A DNA stretch of 64,000 nucleotides, taken from the NCBI GenBank assembly GCA_964640995.1, contig CAZXJJ010000006.1, forward strand, positions 1-64,000, written 5' to 3'. The stretch comes from JAAYUH01 sp964640995. GTDB lineage: Bacteria > Caldisericota > Caldisericia > B22-G15. A program made the position numbers and the translations under genes. Below, piece by piece: positions 6,721 through 15,086 of this stretch. Position 1 is the stretch's first letter. Each line of letters opens with the position of its first letter. The notes under the pieces are model-generated. The model made no database searches, was not told where the DNA came from, and saw only the letters and a list, made by a program, of their open reading frames with translations.

Positions 6721-8792
6721 TGACTGAAAGATCAAAAATAAGAAATGTTTCATTGGTTGCGCATAGTGGCGCAGGAAAAACTTCATTAGTTGAATCTATG
6801 CTTTATGTATCAAAATTTTTACAAAAAAAGGGAAGTGTAGATAAAGGAAACACTGTTTCAGATTATGAACCTGAAGAAATAAAAAGGCATATAAGTTTAT
6901 CTACCTCTGTTATTCCAATTAATTGGAAAGGATTTAAAATAAATGTTCTTGATACTCCAGGTTATGTTGAATTTTTATCTGAAGTTAAAGGCGCTTTACT
7001 AGTTTCTGAAGCTAGTTTGCTTCTCGTTGATGCAACATCTCATGTAGAAGTTGGAACTGAGCGAGTGTGGGATTTCGTAAAAGAAGAAAATTTACCTCTC
7101 GCATTTATTGTTAGCAGAATGGATAGAGAGAATGCAAATTTTAAAGAAGCAATTTCAAGTATAAGAAAATTTTTTGGAAATGATGCTGTACCAATTATGA
7201 TTCCAATTGGAGAAGGTTTGAATTTTAAAGGTTATGTTAACATTATTACTCAAAAAGGAAAAATATTAGATGGAGGAACAATCAAAGAGATTGATATTCC
7301 ACAAGAACTAAAAAGTGATTTTGAGAATTACAGAAATGAATTGATAGAAAAAATAGCAGAAGTTGATGAAGAACTTTTAAATAAATATTTAGGTGAAGGA
7401 ACTTTAAATCAAGAAGAGTTGATGAGAGGGCTCCTTTTAGGTGTAAAAAATAGAGCTCTTTTTCCTATACTTGCCTCTTCAAGTATTAATGATATAGGCA
7501 CTGAAGAGATTCTTGATTTTATTGTTAACGAGTTTCCTGAACCATATTTAAATGAAAAAAGATTCGGTTTTGATCCTAAAACAAACGAAATAGTTGTGAA
7601 AGATTTTGATATGAATTCACCATTTTCGGGTTTAGTTTTTAAAACTATAATTGATCCTTTTGTTGGAAGAATAAATTATATAAAGGTTATTACAGGAAAA
7701 TTAGTTTCTGATACAAAAGTTTATAATATAAATAAAGATCAGGAAGAAAGGGTATCTTCAATTGGTTTTATTATTGGTAAAACTCAAGAGAAAACACAGG
7801 AAATTAAATCAGGTGATATAGGAGTTATAACAAAATTGAATGTTACATCAACTGGTGACACATTAACTCAACCTGGTATGAATGTTAAATATAACTATTT
7901 TGAAATACCATATCCAATTATATCATATGCTGTTGAACCAAAAAGAAAAGAGGATGAAGATAGATTAACTTCAGCACTTTTTAAAATTGCCGAAGAAGAC
8001 CCAACTTTTATTGTTGAGAGAAATGATATAACTAAACAGTTAATAATAAGAGGAACTGGTGCAACGCATATTCAGGTTGTTCTTGAAAGAATCTCAAGAA
8101 AATTCGGAGTTGAAGTTAATTTAAAGAAGCCTGAAATTGCATATAAAGAAACAATAAAAGGCACAGCCAAAGCAGAAGGAAAATATAAAAAACAAACAGG
8201 TGGTCATGGACAATATGGACACTGTTTTATTGAAATAAACCCACTAGAAAGAGGAAAAGAATTTGAATTTGTTGACAAAATTTTTGGTGGAGCAATACCG
8301 AAACAATACATTCCTGCTGTTGAAAAAGGAATTAGAGAAACAATGAAAGAAGGAATAATTGCGGGTTATCCTGTTGTTGATGTTCAAGTAGTTTTATATG
8401 ATGGATCATATCACCCAGTCGATTCATCAGAACTAGCATTCAAAATTGCTGCATCAATGGCATTTAAAAAAGCATTTGTTGAAGCAAATCCAATTCTTCT
8501 TGAGCCCATTCTTGAAGTAGAAATTAGGGTTCCAGAAAGTTTTTTAGGAGATGTCATATCTGATTTAAACACAAGAAGAGGAAAAATTCTTGGTATGGAT
8601 TCTGACAAAGGAATTTCAATAGTGAGGGCACTTGTTCCAGAATCAGAGATGCTTAGTTATGGATTAGATCTTGCTTCAATAACTCAGGGAAGAGGTTATT
8701 TCACTGCTAAGTTTTATAAATATGATGAAGTTCCACAAAAGTTGGCAGAAGAAATTATTAAAAAGAGAAAAGAGGAGTTAGAGAAATCATAG
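6717..8792 (+). CDS. EF-G-like translational GTPase (FusA paralogue) inserted between rpoB and rpoC
   Basis: A 691-residue protein with the five-domain EF-G layout. G1 is AHSGAGKTS (about 15-23), G3 is DTPGYVEF where canonical EF-G has DTPGHVDF, and G4 is SRMD instead of NKMD. Domain IV contains QTGGHGQYGHCFIEI. The G2/switch I region is divergent (EEIKRHISLSTSV). These traits match the EF-G-like subfamily found beside a canonical fusA in many bacteria. Its cellular role is unsettled; ribosome binding and GTP hydrolysis are likely. The start overlaps the rpoB stop by 4 bases, with AGAGGTGAG upstream, and rpoC follows after 13 bases. Canonical fusA is not in the window. Confidence 0.9.
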   Translation: MMTERSKIRNVSLVAHSGAGKTSLVESMLYVSKFLQKKGSVDKGNTVSDYEPEEIKRHISLSTSVIPINWKGFKINVLDTPGYVEFLSEVKGALLVSEASLLLVDATSHVEVGTERVWDFVKEENLPLAFIVSRMDRENANFKEAISSIRKFFGNDAVPIMIPIGEGLNFKGYVNIITQKGKILDGGTIKEIDIPQELKSDFENYRNELIEKIAEVDEELLNKYLGEGTLNQEELMRGLLLGVKNRALFPILASSSINDIGTEEILDFIVNEFPEPYLNEKRFGFDPKTNEIVVKDFDMNSPFSGLVFKTIIDPFVGRINYIKVITGKLVSDTKVYNINKDQEERVSSIGFIIGKTQEKTQEIKSGDIGVITKLNVTSTGDTLTQPGMNVKYNYFEIPYPIISYAVEPKRKEDEDRLTSALFKIAEEDPTFIVERNDITKQLIIRGTGATHIQVVLERISRKFGVEVNLKKPEIAYKETIKGTAKAEGKYKKQTGGHGQYGHCFIEINPLERGKEFEFVDKIFGGAIPKQYIPAVEKGIRETMKEGIIAGYPVVDVQVVLYDGSYHPVDSSELAFKIAASMAFKKAFVEANPILLEPILEVEIRVPESFLGDVISDLNTRRGKILGMDSDKGISIVRALVPESEMLSYGLDLASITQGRGYFTAKFYKYDEVPQKLAEEIIKKRKEELEKS

Positions 8793-8805
8793 GAGGTGAA
8801 TATAT

Positions 8806-11800
8806 TTGATTCAAAAGAAATTTGATGCCATTGAAATATCTTTAGCATCACCTGAAGATATATTATCTTGGTCTCATGGTGAAGTAAAAAAAGCTGAAAC
8901 TATAAATTACAGAAACTTTAGACCCGAAATGGAGGGTCTTTTCTGCGAAAGAATATTTGGTCCAGTAAAAGATTATGAGTGTCACTGTGGAAAACTTAAA
9001 GGAGTAAGATATAGGGGACTTGTTTGCGAAAGATGTGGCGTTGAGGTTACAACATCAAAAGTAAGAAGAGAAAGATTTGGACATATAACACTTGCATCTC
9101 CTGTTGTTCATATATGGTATTTTCGATCAACTAATATAATCCCTGTTCTTCTTGATATGTCAAAGAATGATGTTGAAAAAATTGTTTACTATGCTTCATA
9201 TGTTGTATTAGATCCTGGTAATTCTCCCCTTAAATATAAACAAGTGATTAATGAAGAAGAGTACAGAGAATACAGAGAAAGAGGGTACAATTTTGTTGCA
9301 AAGAGAGGAGCCGAGGCAATTTTAGAGATTCTTAAATCAATTGATCTTGAAAGTCTAAGAGAAGAATTGATGGAAGAAATAAAAAAATCCTCTACAAAGC
9401 AGAAGAAAACATCAGCAATGAAGAGATTAGACTACGTTGAAGCATTTTTAAAATCTGGAAACAAACCCGAATATATGGTTCTATCAGTTTTACCAGTAAT
9501 ACCTCCGGATTTAAGACCTCTTCTACCACTTGATGGAGGAAGATTTGCTTCTGTTGATTTAAATGATCTATATAGAAGAGTTATAAACAGAAATAATAGA
9601 CTAAAAAAACTTATTGATGTAAATGCTCCCGAAATAATGTTACAAAATGAAAAGAGAATGCTTCAAGAAGCAGTTGATGCTTTGCTTGATAATACTCATA
9701 AAATACATCCAATAATAGGATCTCACAACAGACCCCTTCATTCATTATCAGATATATTAAGAGGTAAACAGGGAAGATTTAGACAGAATTTGCTTGGTAA
9801 AAGAGTTGATTATTCTGGAAGAAGTGTGATTGTTGTCGGTCCAAAATTAAAACTTGATGAGTGTGGATTACCAAGAAATATGGCTTTAGAATTATTCAAG
9901 CCATTCTTAATGCATAATCTTGAAGAAACAGGTATTGCTTTAAATTTAAGAAGTGCTAAATGGATGATAGATCAAGCAGTAAAAGATCAAAACAGCCCTG
10001 TATGGAAAGTTCTTGCAGATACAGTTAAAGATTATGTTGTCCTTTTAAATAGAGCGCCCACCCTTCACAGAATGAGTATTCAAGCATTCAAACCAGTTTT
10101 AGTTGATGGCGAAGCAATACATATTTCTCCTCTTGTTTGTCCTCCTTATAATGCTGATTTTGACGGAGACCAAATGGCAGTTCATTTACCACTTTCTATT
10201 GCAGCTCAAACAGAAGCGAAATATCTTCTTTTATCAAAATACAACATTATATCTCCTGCACATGGTAAACCAATAACTCTTCCTGTTCAAGATGTTGTTG
10301 CAGGTTGTCATTACTTAACAAAAGAGAAAAAAGGTGAAAAAGGAGAGGGTTTAAAATTTTATACTATCGAAGACCTTTATTTAGCATTGGAAGAAGGAAA
10401 AGTGACTTATCATACTATAATTGATTTTTACTGGAACAAAAAATGGATAAATGGAACTACAGTAGGTAGAGTAATTTTTAATAATCTTGTTAGAGAAACC
10501 TTAGAAGATGAAAATTTCGAGTTTTATGATAAAGTTATAGATCAAAAAACAATTAATGATCTATTCTTCCAAATATTTAAAAAATATGGATTTGAAAAAA
10601 CTGCAAATCTCTTAGATGAAGTTCAAAAACTAGGTTTTGAGATTGTTACAATTTCAGGATTAACAATTGGTATGGATGATATGATTATTCCTAAAAGAAG
10701 AAACGAGATAATAAGACAAGCAGAAGAAAGAGAGAAAAAATTAAGAGAATTTTATGAAAAAGGTTTAATGTCAGAAAATGAAAGATACAAAAAAACAATT
10801 GAAGTATGGTTGAAAGCAGGCGAAGAACTTGTTAATGAAATTTTTAACACTTATGACCCATTTAATTTCTTACTCCTTATGGCAATTTCAGGTGCAAGAG
10901 GCAAACCAGAGCAGATTTTACAAATGGTTGGAATGAGAGGACTCATGTCTGATCCATCTGGTAGAATTATTGAGTTTCCTATTAAATCAAACTTAAAAGA
11001 AGGACTTTCTGTTCTTGAATATTTTATTTCAACTCATGGTGCAAGAAAAGGATTAGCAGATACAGCTTTAAAAACTTCTGATGCAGGGTATCTTACAAGA
11101 AGACTTGCAGATGTTGCTCATAAAGTATTTGTTAAATATGATGATTGTGAAGTTATACCTGTTAAACCAATTGTTATAGGTGATAAAGTTATAAAGAGTT
11201 TATATAGGCAGATTGTAGGTAAAGTTGCTGCAAGAGATGTAATAGACCCAGATACAGGTGAAGTTATTGTTCATGAAAATGAAGAGATAACAAAAGACAA
11301 GGCACTTGAAATTGAAAGTAAGAATATTGAAACAGTATGGGTTAGAAATTTCACAGATGGAATTGAAGTTGAAGAGATTAGAGAAGGTCATAGAATAATT
11401 GAAACTCTTGAAGAAAGAATTCTTGGAAGATATGCTGCAGAAGATATATATTCACCGTCTGAGAAAGTTGTTAAATATAATATCGAAAATGATATTCCTA
11501 AAGAAGGTTTTATTGCTAAAGATATTGTTGATGAAAAACTTAATATCATTGTAAAAGAAGGAGAGAAGATTACAGATAAAATCATTGATAAATTAATAAA
11601 AAATAATGTGAAAGAGATTTTGGTTAAGATTCCAGTTAATAGGGAGTTAATTGTAAAAAGAGGAGAAGAAATTGATGAAACTTCTGTTAATAAAATAAAA
11701 GAGTATGGTATTAAAAAAGTTAAAATTAGATCAGTTCTTACATGTTCTTCACCAAATGGAGTATGCGCAAAGTGTTATGGTAGAGACCTATCAACTGGTA

Positions 11801-12855
11801 AACTCGTAAACCTAGGAGAAGCAGTTGGTATAATTGCCTCTCAATCAATAGGTGAACCAGGTACACAATTAACTTTAAGAACTTTCCATACAGGAGGAAT
11901 TGCAGCAAAAGACATAACTTCTGGTTTACCAAGAGTTGAGGAACTTTTTGAAGTTAGAAAACCAAAAGGTAGTGCAATAATTTCAGATGTATCTGGTTAT
12001 GTAACAATTAGAGATGAAGAGGATGCAAGAAAAATAATAATAACGCCAAGGACAAGGGAAATAGCTGTAAATCTTTATGAAAGATTGATGGAGAAATTAA
12101 ATGATTTAGGTTCAAATGATACCAACTCTTCAATAAGTGAACTAGACTTAGATAAAGATATTTTAGAAGTTTTATCTGAAAATAAATTTGAAAAATTAAA
12201 AGATATTGTAAATCTTGATAAAGAGGAGTTAATCAGAAAATTAATTGGAAAAGAAACAATTTATATTGTTCCATATGGAAGAACACTAAGAGTTCAAAAT
12301 GGAGATTTTGTTAATGTTGGTGATAGATTAACAGAAGGTCCATTAGATCCTCACAAGATTTTCCAAATAAAAGGTCTTAGAGAAACAGAGCAATATCTTT
12401 TACAAGAAATTCAAAAAGTTTATAAGAGTCAAGGTGTTACTATAAATGATAAACATATAGAAATAATATTAAGAGAGTTAACAAGAAAAGCAATAATAAT
12501 TAATCCAGGAGATACAGAATTTTTTCCAGGACAAGAGGTTGAGAGAAGTGAGGTAGAAGAAGAAAATAGAGTTGCAAAAGCAGAAAATAAAATGCCTGCA
12601 ACTTATAAAATTTTACTATTAAGATTAACTAAAGCTGCTCTTTCTGCAGATTCATTCTTATCAGCTTCATCATTCCAAGAAACAACAAAAATTCTTGCAG
12701 AAGCAGCAATAAGTGGAAAAATAGATACATTAGAAGGTCTAAAAGAAGCGATAATAGTTGGAAGTATGATACCAGTTGGAACTGGTTTTTCGGAGTATGA
12801 AAGAATAAAAGTTGTCGAGAAAAAAGAGTTAGTAGAAGAAAGGGAGAGCGTATAA
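8806..12855 (+). CDS. rpoC: DNA-directed RNA polymerase subunit beta prime
   Basis: A 1349-residue beta prime subunit starting at TTG behind a perfect AGGAGGTGA site. The N-terminal zinc finger is C59/C61/C74/C77. The catalytic motif NADFDGDQMAVH begins near residue 449 with the three magnesium aspartates. The second zinc site is formed by the Cys in YDDCEV and those in TCSSPNGVCAKCYG. Between the first and remaining cysteines of that site lie three tandem copies of a small segment ending in V.VR-type strands (about residues 800-985), where close relatives carry one or two. The trigger loop region (GIIASQSIGEPGTQLTLRTFHTGG) is intact. Confidence 0.99.
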   Translation: MIQKKFDAIEISLASPEDILSWSHGEVKKAETINYRNFRPEMEGLFCERIFGPVKDYECHCGKLKGVRYRGLVCERCGVEVTTSKVRRERFGHITLASPVVHIWYFRSTNIIPVLLDMSKNDVEKIVYYASYVVLDPGNSPLKYKQVINEEEYREYRERGYNFVAKRGAEAILEILKSIDLESLREELMEEIKKSSTKQKKTSAMKRLDYVEAFLKSGNKPEYMVLSVLPVIPPDLRPLLPLDGGRFASVDLNDLYRRVINRNNRLKKLIDVNAPEIMLQNEKRMLQEAVDALLDNTHKIHPIIGSHNRPLHSLSDILRGKQGRFRQNLLGKRVDYSGRSVIVVGPKLKLDECGLPRNMALELFKPFLMHNLEETGIALNLRSAKWMIDQAVKDQNSPVWKVLADTVKDYVVLLNRAPTLHRMSIQAFKPVLVDGEAIHISPLVCPPYNADFDGDQMAVHLPLSIAAQTEAKYLLLSKYNIISPAHGKPITLPVQDVVAGCHYLTKEKKGEKGEGLKFYTIEDLYLALEEGKVTYHTIIDFYWNKKWINGTTVGRVIFNNLVRETLEDENFEFYDKVIDQKTINDLFFQIFKKYGFEKTANLLDEVQKLGFEIVTISGLTIGMDDMIIPKRRNEIIRQAEEREKKLREFYEKGLMSENERYKKTIEVWLKAGEELVNEIFNTYDPFNFLLLMAISGARGKPEQILQMVGMRGLMSDPSGRIIEFPIKSNLKEGLSVLEYFISTHGARKGLADTALKTSDAGYLTRRLADVAHKVFVKYDDCEVIPVKPIVIGDKVIKSLYRQIVGKVAARDVIDPDTGEVIVHENEEITKDKALEIESKNIETVWVRNFTDGIEVEEIREGHRIIETLEERILGRYAAEDIYSPSEKVVKYNIENDIPKEGFIAKDIVDEKLNIIVKEGEKITDKIIDKLIKNNVKEILVKIPVNRELIVKRGEEIDETSVNKIKEYGIKKVKIRSVLTCSSPNGVCAKCYGRDLSTGKLVNLGEAVGIIASQSIGEPGTQLTLRTFHTGGIAAKDITSGLPRVEELFEVRKPKGSAIISDVSGYVTIRDEEDARKIIITPRTREIAVNLYERLMEKLNDLGSNDTNSSISELDLDKDILEVLSENKFEKLKDIVNLDKEELIRKLIGKETIYIVPYGRTLRVQNGDFVNVGDRLTEGPLDPHKIFQIKGLRETEQYLLQEIQKVYKSQGVTINDKHIEIILRELTRKAIIINPGDTEFFPGQEVERSEVEEENRVAKAENKMPATYKILLLRLTKAALSADSFLSASSFQETTKILAEAAISGKIDTLEGLKEAIIVGSMIPVGTGFSEYERIKVVEKKELVEERESV

Positions 12856-12866
12856 GTTCTCCCTTT
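12839..12866 (+). terminator. Hairpin at the end of rpoC
   Basis: A 9-base-pair inverted repeat AAAGGGAGA / TCTCCCTTT (12839-12847 and 12858-12866) spans the rpoC stop codon. The T tract after it is only three bases, so this may be a weak terminator or an mRNA 3' stabiliser rather than a full stop before the DUF554 gene. Confidence 0.5.
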
Positions 12867-12879
12867 AAGATTTCATTTA

Positions 12880-13554
12880 ATGAAGGGAACACTTTTTAAT
12901 ATCCTCACAGTAATTTTAGGAAGTTCTATTGGAATTATAATGGGTTCGAAATTTCCAGAAAGAATAAAAAAGATAGCTTTTGATGGTGTTGGACTTTCTT
13001 CTTTAACCCTTGGAATTATGCTTTCTCTAAAGACAGACAACATAATAATAATGGTTTTTTCAATACTTTTTGGAGGAATAATAGGTGAACTTTTAAAAAT
13101 TGAGGAATTTTTAAATGGGATAGGTGATAGAATAAAATCAAAAATAAAATCAGATTCTCCTTTTACTGAGGGTTTTATAACCTCAACTCTTGTTTTTTGT
13201 GTTGGATCAATGGCAATAATAGGTTCTATAAATGAAGGTTTAACCGGCGATGCAACAATTCTATACACAAAATCAATTTTAGATGGCATAACTTCAATAG
13301 CTTTATCTTCTGCTCTTGGCATAGGTGTAATGTTTTCTATTTTCCCTATTTTAATTTATCAAGGAGGAATAACTTTATTATCAACCTTAATTAAAGGTTT
13401 ATTTACTGAACACACAATAAATATGATTACAGGGGTTGGTGGTGTTTTAATAATAGGTATAGGACTTAATCTTCTTGGATTAAAAAAAATAAAATTATCA
13501 AATTTTTTACCAGCATTAATAATTGCATTTATTCTATCGCTCTTTATCAAATAA
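12880..13554 (+). CDS. DUF554 family integral membrane protein
   Basis: A 224-residue protein of about six hydrophobic segments rich in Gly and Ile. It has the family-like features GTLFNILTVILGSSIGIIMG at the N-terminus, LFGGIIGELLKIEE and VGSMAIIGSINEGLTGD in the middle. DUF554 (YdfK/YqgA-type) proteins are widespread inner-membrane proteins of unknown function, sometimes suggested to be transporters. It lies 24 bases after rpoC with no clear Shine-Dalgarno sequence. There is no contextual clue to a substrate. Confidence 0.85.
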   Translation: MKGTLFNILTVILGSSIGIIMGSKFPERIKKIAFDGVGLSSLTLGIMLSLKTDNIIIMVFSILFGGIIGELLKIEEFLNGIGDRIKSKIKSDSPFTEGFITSTLVFCVGSMAIIGSINEGLTGDATILYTKSILDGITSIALSSALGIGVMFSIFPILIYQGGITLLSTLIKGLFTEHTINMITGVGGVLIIGIGLNLLGLKKIKLSNFLPALIIAFILSLFIK

Positions 13555-13560
13555 AACCTC

Positions 13561-13588
13561 TTGAAATTTTTCAAAATTCTAATATACT
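13561..13588 (+). promoter_or_regulatory. Promoter of the six-tRNA cluster
   Basis: TTGAAA (13561-13566), a 16-base spacer and TATACT (13583-13588) lie 13 bases before the first tRNA. This is a good housekeeping sigma factor promoter placed for a short tRNA precursor leader. Confidence 0.7.
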
Positions 13589-13601
13589 TTTTATTTGATG
13601 T

Positions 13602-13679
13602 CGGGGCGTGGCGCAATTTGGCTAGCGCGCATGTTTTGGGTACATGAGGTTGGAGGTTCGAATCCTCTCGCCCCGACCA
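13602..13679 (+). tRNA. trnP: tRNA-Pro (anticodon TGG)
   Basis: Acceptor CGGGGCG pairs with CGCCCCG; the anticodon loop TTTGGGT gives TGG, read between CATGT and ACATG. A T-loop GTTCGAATC, discriminator A and encoded CCA complete the 78-base gene. First of six tandem tRNAs. Confidence 0.95.
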
Positions 13680-13684
13680 TATTT

Positions 13685-13761
<77 letters not shown>

Positions 13762-13762
13762 T

Positions 13763-13840
13763 GGTGGACGTAGCTCAATTGGTTAGAGCGTCGGACTGTG
13801 GATCCGATGGTTGCGAGTTCGAGTCTCGTCGTCCACCCCA
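13763..13840 (+). tRNA. trnH: tRNA-His (anticodon GTG)
   Basis: Acceptor GTGGACG pairs with CGTCCAC. The extra 5' G at 13763, opposite discriminator C, is the G-1 identity base of histidine tRNAs. Anticodon loop CTGTGGA gives GTG. CCA is encoded. The gene begins 2 bases after tRNA-Arg. Confidence 0.95.
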
Positions 13841-13843
13841 TTC

Positions 13844-13920
13844 GCGCCTATAGCTCAATAGGATAGAGCAGCGGAGTCCTAATCCGCAGGTTGCAGGTTC
13901 GATTCCTGCTAGGCGCACCA
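13844..13920 (+). tRNA. trnR: tRNA-Arg (anticodon CCT)
   Basis: Acceptor GCGCCTA pairs with TAGGCGC; anticodon stem GCGGA / TCCGC encloses GTCCTAA, giving CCT for AGG codons. It is very similar to the TCT arginine tRNA two genes upstream, which suggests local duplication. CCA is encoded. Confidence 0.94.
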
Positions 13921-13946
13921 ATGTTAAGTCGCGATTAATACAAGGT

Positions 13947-14022
13947 GGGTCGTTAGCTCAAATGGTAGAGCACCTGACTCTTAATCAGGGTGTTACAGGT
14001 TCGAGTCCTGTACGACCCACCA
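13947..14022 (+). tRNA. trnK: tRNA-Lys (anticodon CTT)
   Basis: Acceptor GGGTCGT pairs with ACGACCC; the anticodon loop CTCTTAA gives CTT for AAG codons. T-loop GTTCGAGTC, discriminator A and encoded CCA. A UUU lysine tRNA must be encoded elsewhere for AAA codons. Confidence 0.95.
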
Positions 14023-14029
14023 ATTTACT

Positions 14030-14116
14030 GCGAGGGTGGCGGAATTGGTAGACGCACTGGACTTAGGATCCAGTGGGCATTAGCCCATGCGGGTTCGAGT
14101 CCCGCCCTTCGCACCA
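14030..14116 (+). tRNA. trnL: tRNA-Leu (anticodon TAG)
   Basis: An 87-base class II tRNA. Acceptor GCGAGGG pairs with CCTTCGC with one G-T pair. Anticodon stem CTGGA / TCCAG encloses CTTAGGA, giving TAG. A long variable arm with GGGC...GCCC follows. CCA is encoded, 6 bases before the start of the next coding gene. Confidence 0.95.
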
Positions 14117-14122
14117 ATATAG

Positions 14123-15085
14123 ATGAAAAAGAGAATATATAAAAAAATTAAAAAGAAGAAGATCCTTAAATATTTTATTTTTTTTATTTTAGTCATATTA
14201 GTTGGAATTTTTGGTTACTTAAAATTTATTAATTGGTGGCAACAAGAATCTCAAATAGCAGCAAGAGTAGGAAATGATATCATTACCTATGAAGATCTTG
14301 AAAATAGAATTTTATTGAATATCGGTTTAGAAAATGTATATTCACCGACTTTTCAAGAAAGATATGTAACTATCAAAAAGCAAGTTCTTGATGACATTAT
14401 TGAGGATTCCCTTGTTATGAAATATGCAATTGAGAAAGGATATAATGCACCTGAAAAAATAGAGGGCTTCGAAGAATACACAGAGAGTGATAAATTGAGA
14501 AAATACTATGTATCTCTAATCGAAAAAGAAATTCTAAATGAAATTTCAAAAAATTTAAAAGAAGATGAACTTATAAAATATCACAATGAAAACAAAGTAG
14601 AATTTGTAAAATTAAAAGCTCAAGTTATATACATTAGTTCTGATAAAGGAGATCCAGATTACAAAGAAAAAGAGAAGAAAATAAATGAAGCATATGAAAA
14701 AATTTTAAAGGGTGTTCCTTTTGATCAAGTAGTTGAAGATTATTCTGATGAAAAAGAGAATAATGGAATTACAGATTATTTTGATATTTTTAAATATATT
14801 GGACCTGTTAATGAAGTTATCTTTAATTTAAAGGTTGGAGAAGTTTCAAAACCAATAACTACAGTAAAAGGTTTTTATATCTTTAAAATTTTAGATAGAA
14901 TTGAAGGATTTGATAAATTTAAGGATTTAGTTAAAGAAAGATACTTGAAATATAAGACAAATATTGAATTAGCAAATTTAAAAGAAAATTTAAAATATGA
15001 AAATGAATCTATTATTATATATGGAAACAAAGTTGAAAAGTTAATAGAATGGTATAACAAAGTTTTGTTAGGTAGAGGAGGTTAA
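14123..15085 (+). CDS. Membrane-anchored parvulin-type peptidyl-prolyl isomerase / foldase (SurA/PrsA-like)
   Basis: A 320-residue protein with a very basic N-terminus (residues 1-16), one transmembrane anchor (about 17-35), a SurA-like N-terminal chaperone region with ARVGNDIITYEDLENRIL (about 48-65), and a parvulin domain (about 165-265) ending in GEVSKPITTVKGFYIFKILD. It probably faces outside the membrane and helps exported proteins fold. Trigger factor follows directly, so the operon combines an external and a cytosolic foldase. The ATG lies 6 bases after tRNA-Leu and lacks a Shine-Dalgarno sequence. Confidence 0.83.
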   Translation: MKKRIYKKIKKKKILKYFIFFILVILVGIFGYLKFINWWQQESQIAARVGNDIITYEDLENRILLNIGLENVYSPTFQERYVTIKKQVLDDIIEDSLVMKYAIEKGYNAPEKIEGFEEYTESDKLRKYYVSLIEKEILNEISKNLKEDELIKYHNENKVEFVKLKAQVIYISSDKGDPDYKEKEKKINEAYEKILKGVPFDQVVEDYSDEKENNGITDYFDIFKYIGPVNEVIFNLKVGEVSKPITTVKGFYIFKILDRIEGFDKFKDLVKERYLKYKTNIELANLKENLKYENESIIIYGNKVEKLIEWYNKVLLGRGG

Positions 15086-15086
15086 T

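Noticed and set aside
12873..13322. A 149-codon minus-strand open frame opposite the DUF554 gene
   Set aside because: The plus-strand protein shows family features; the minus frame shows none and has no upstream signals. It is a shadow of AT-rich codon use.
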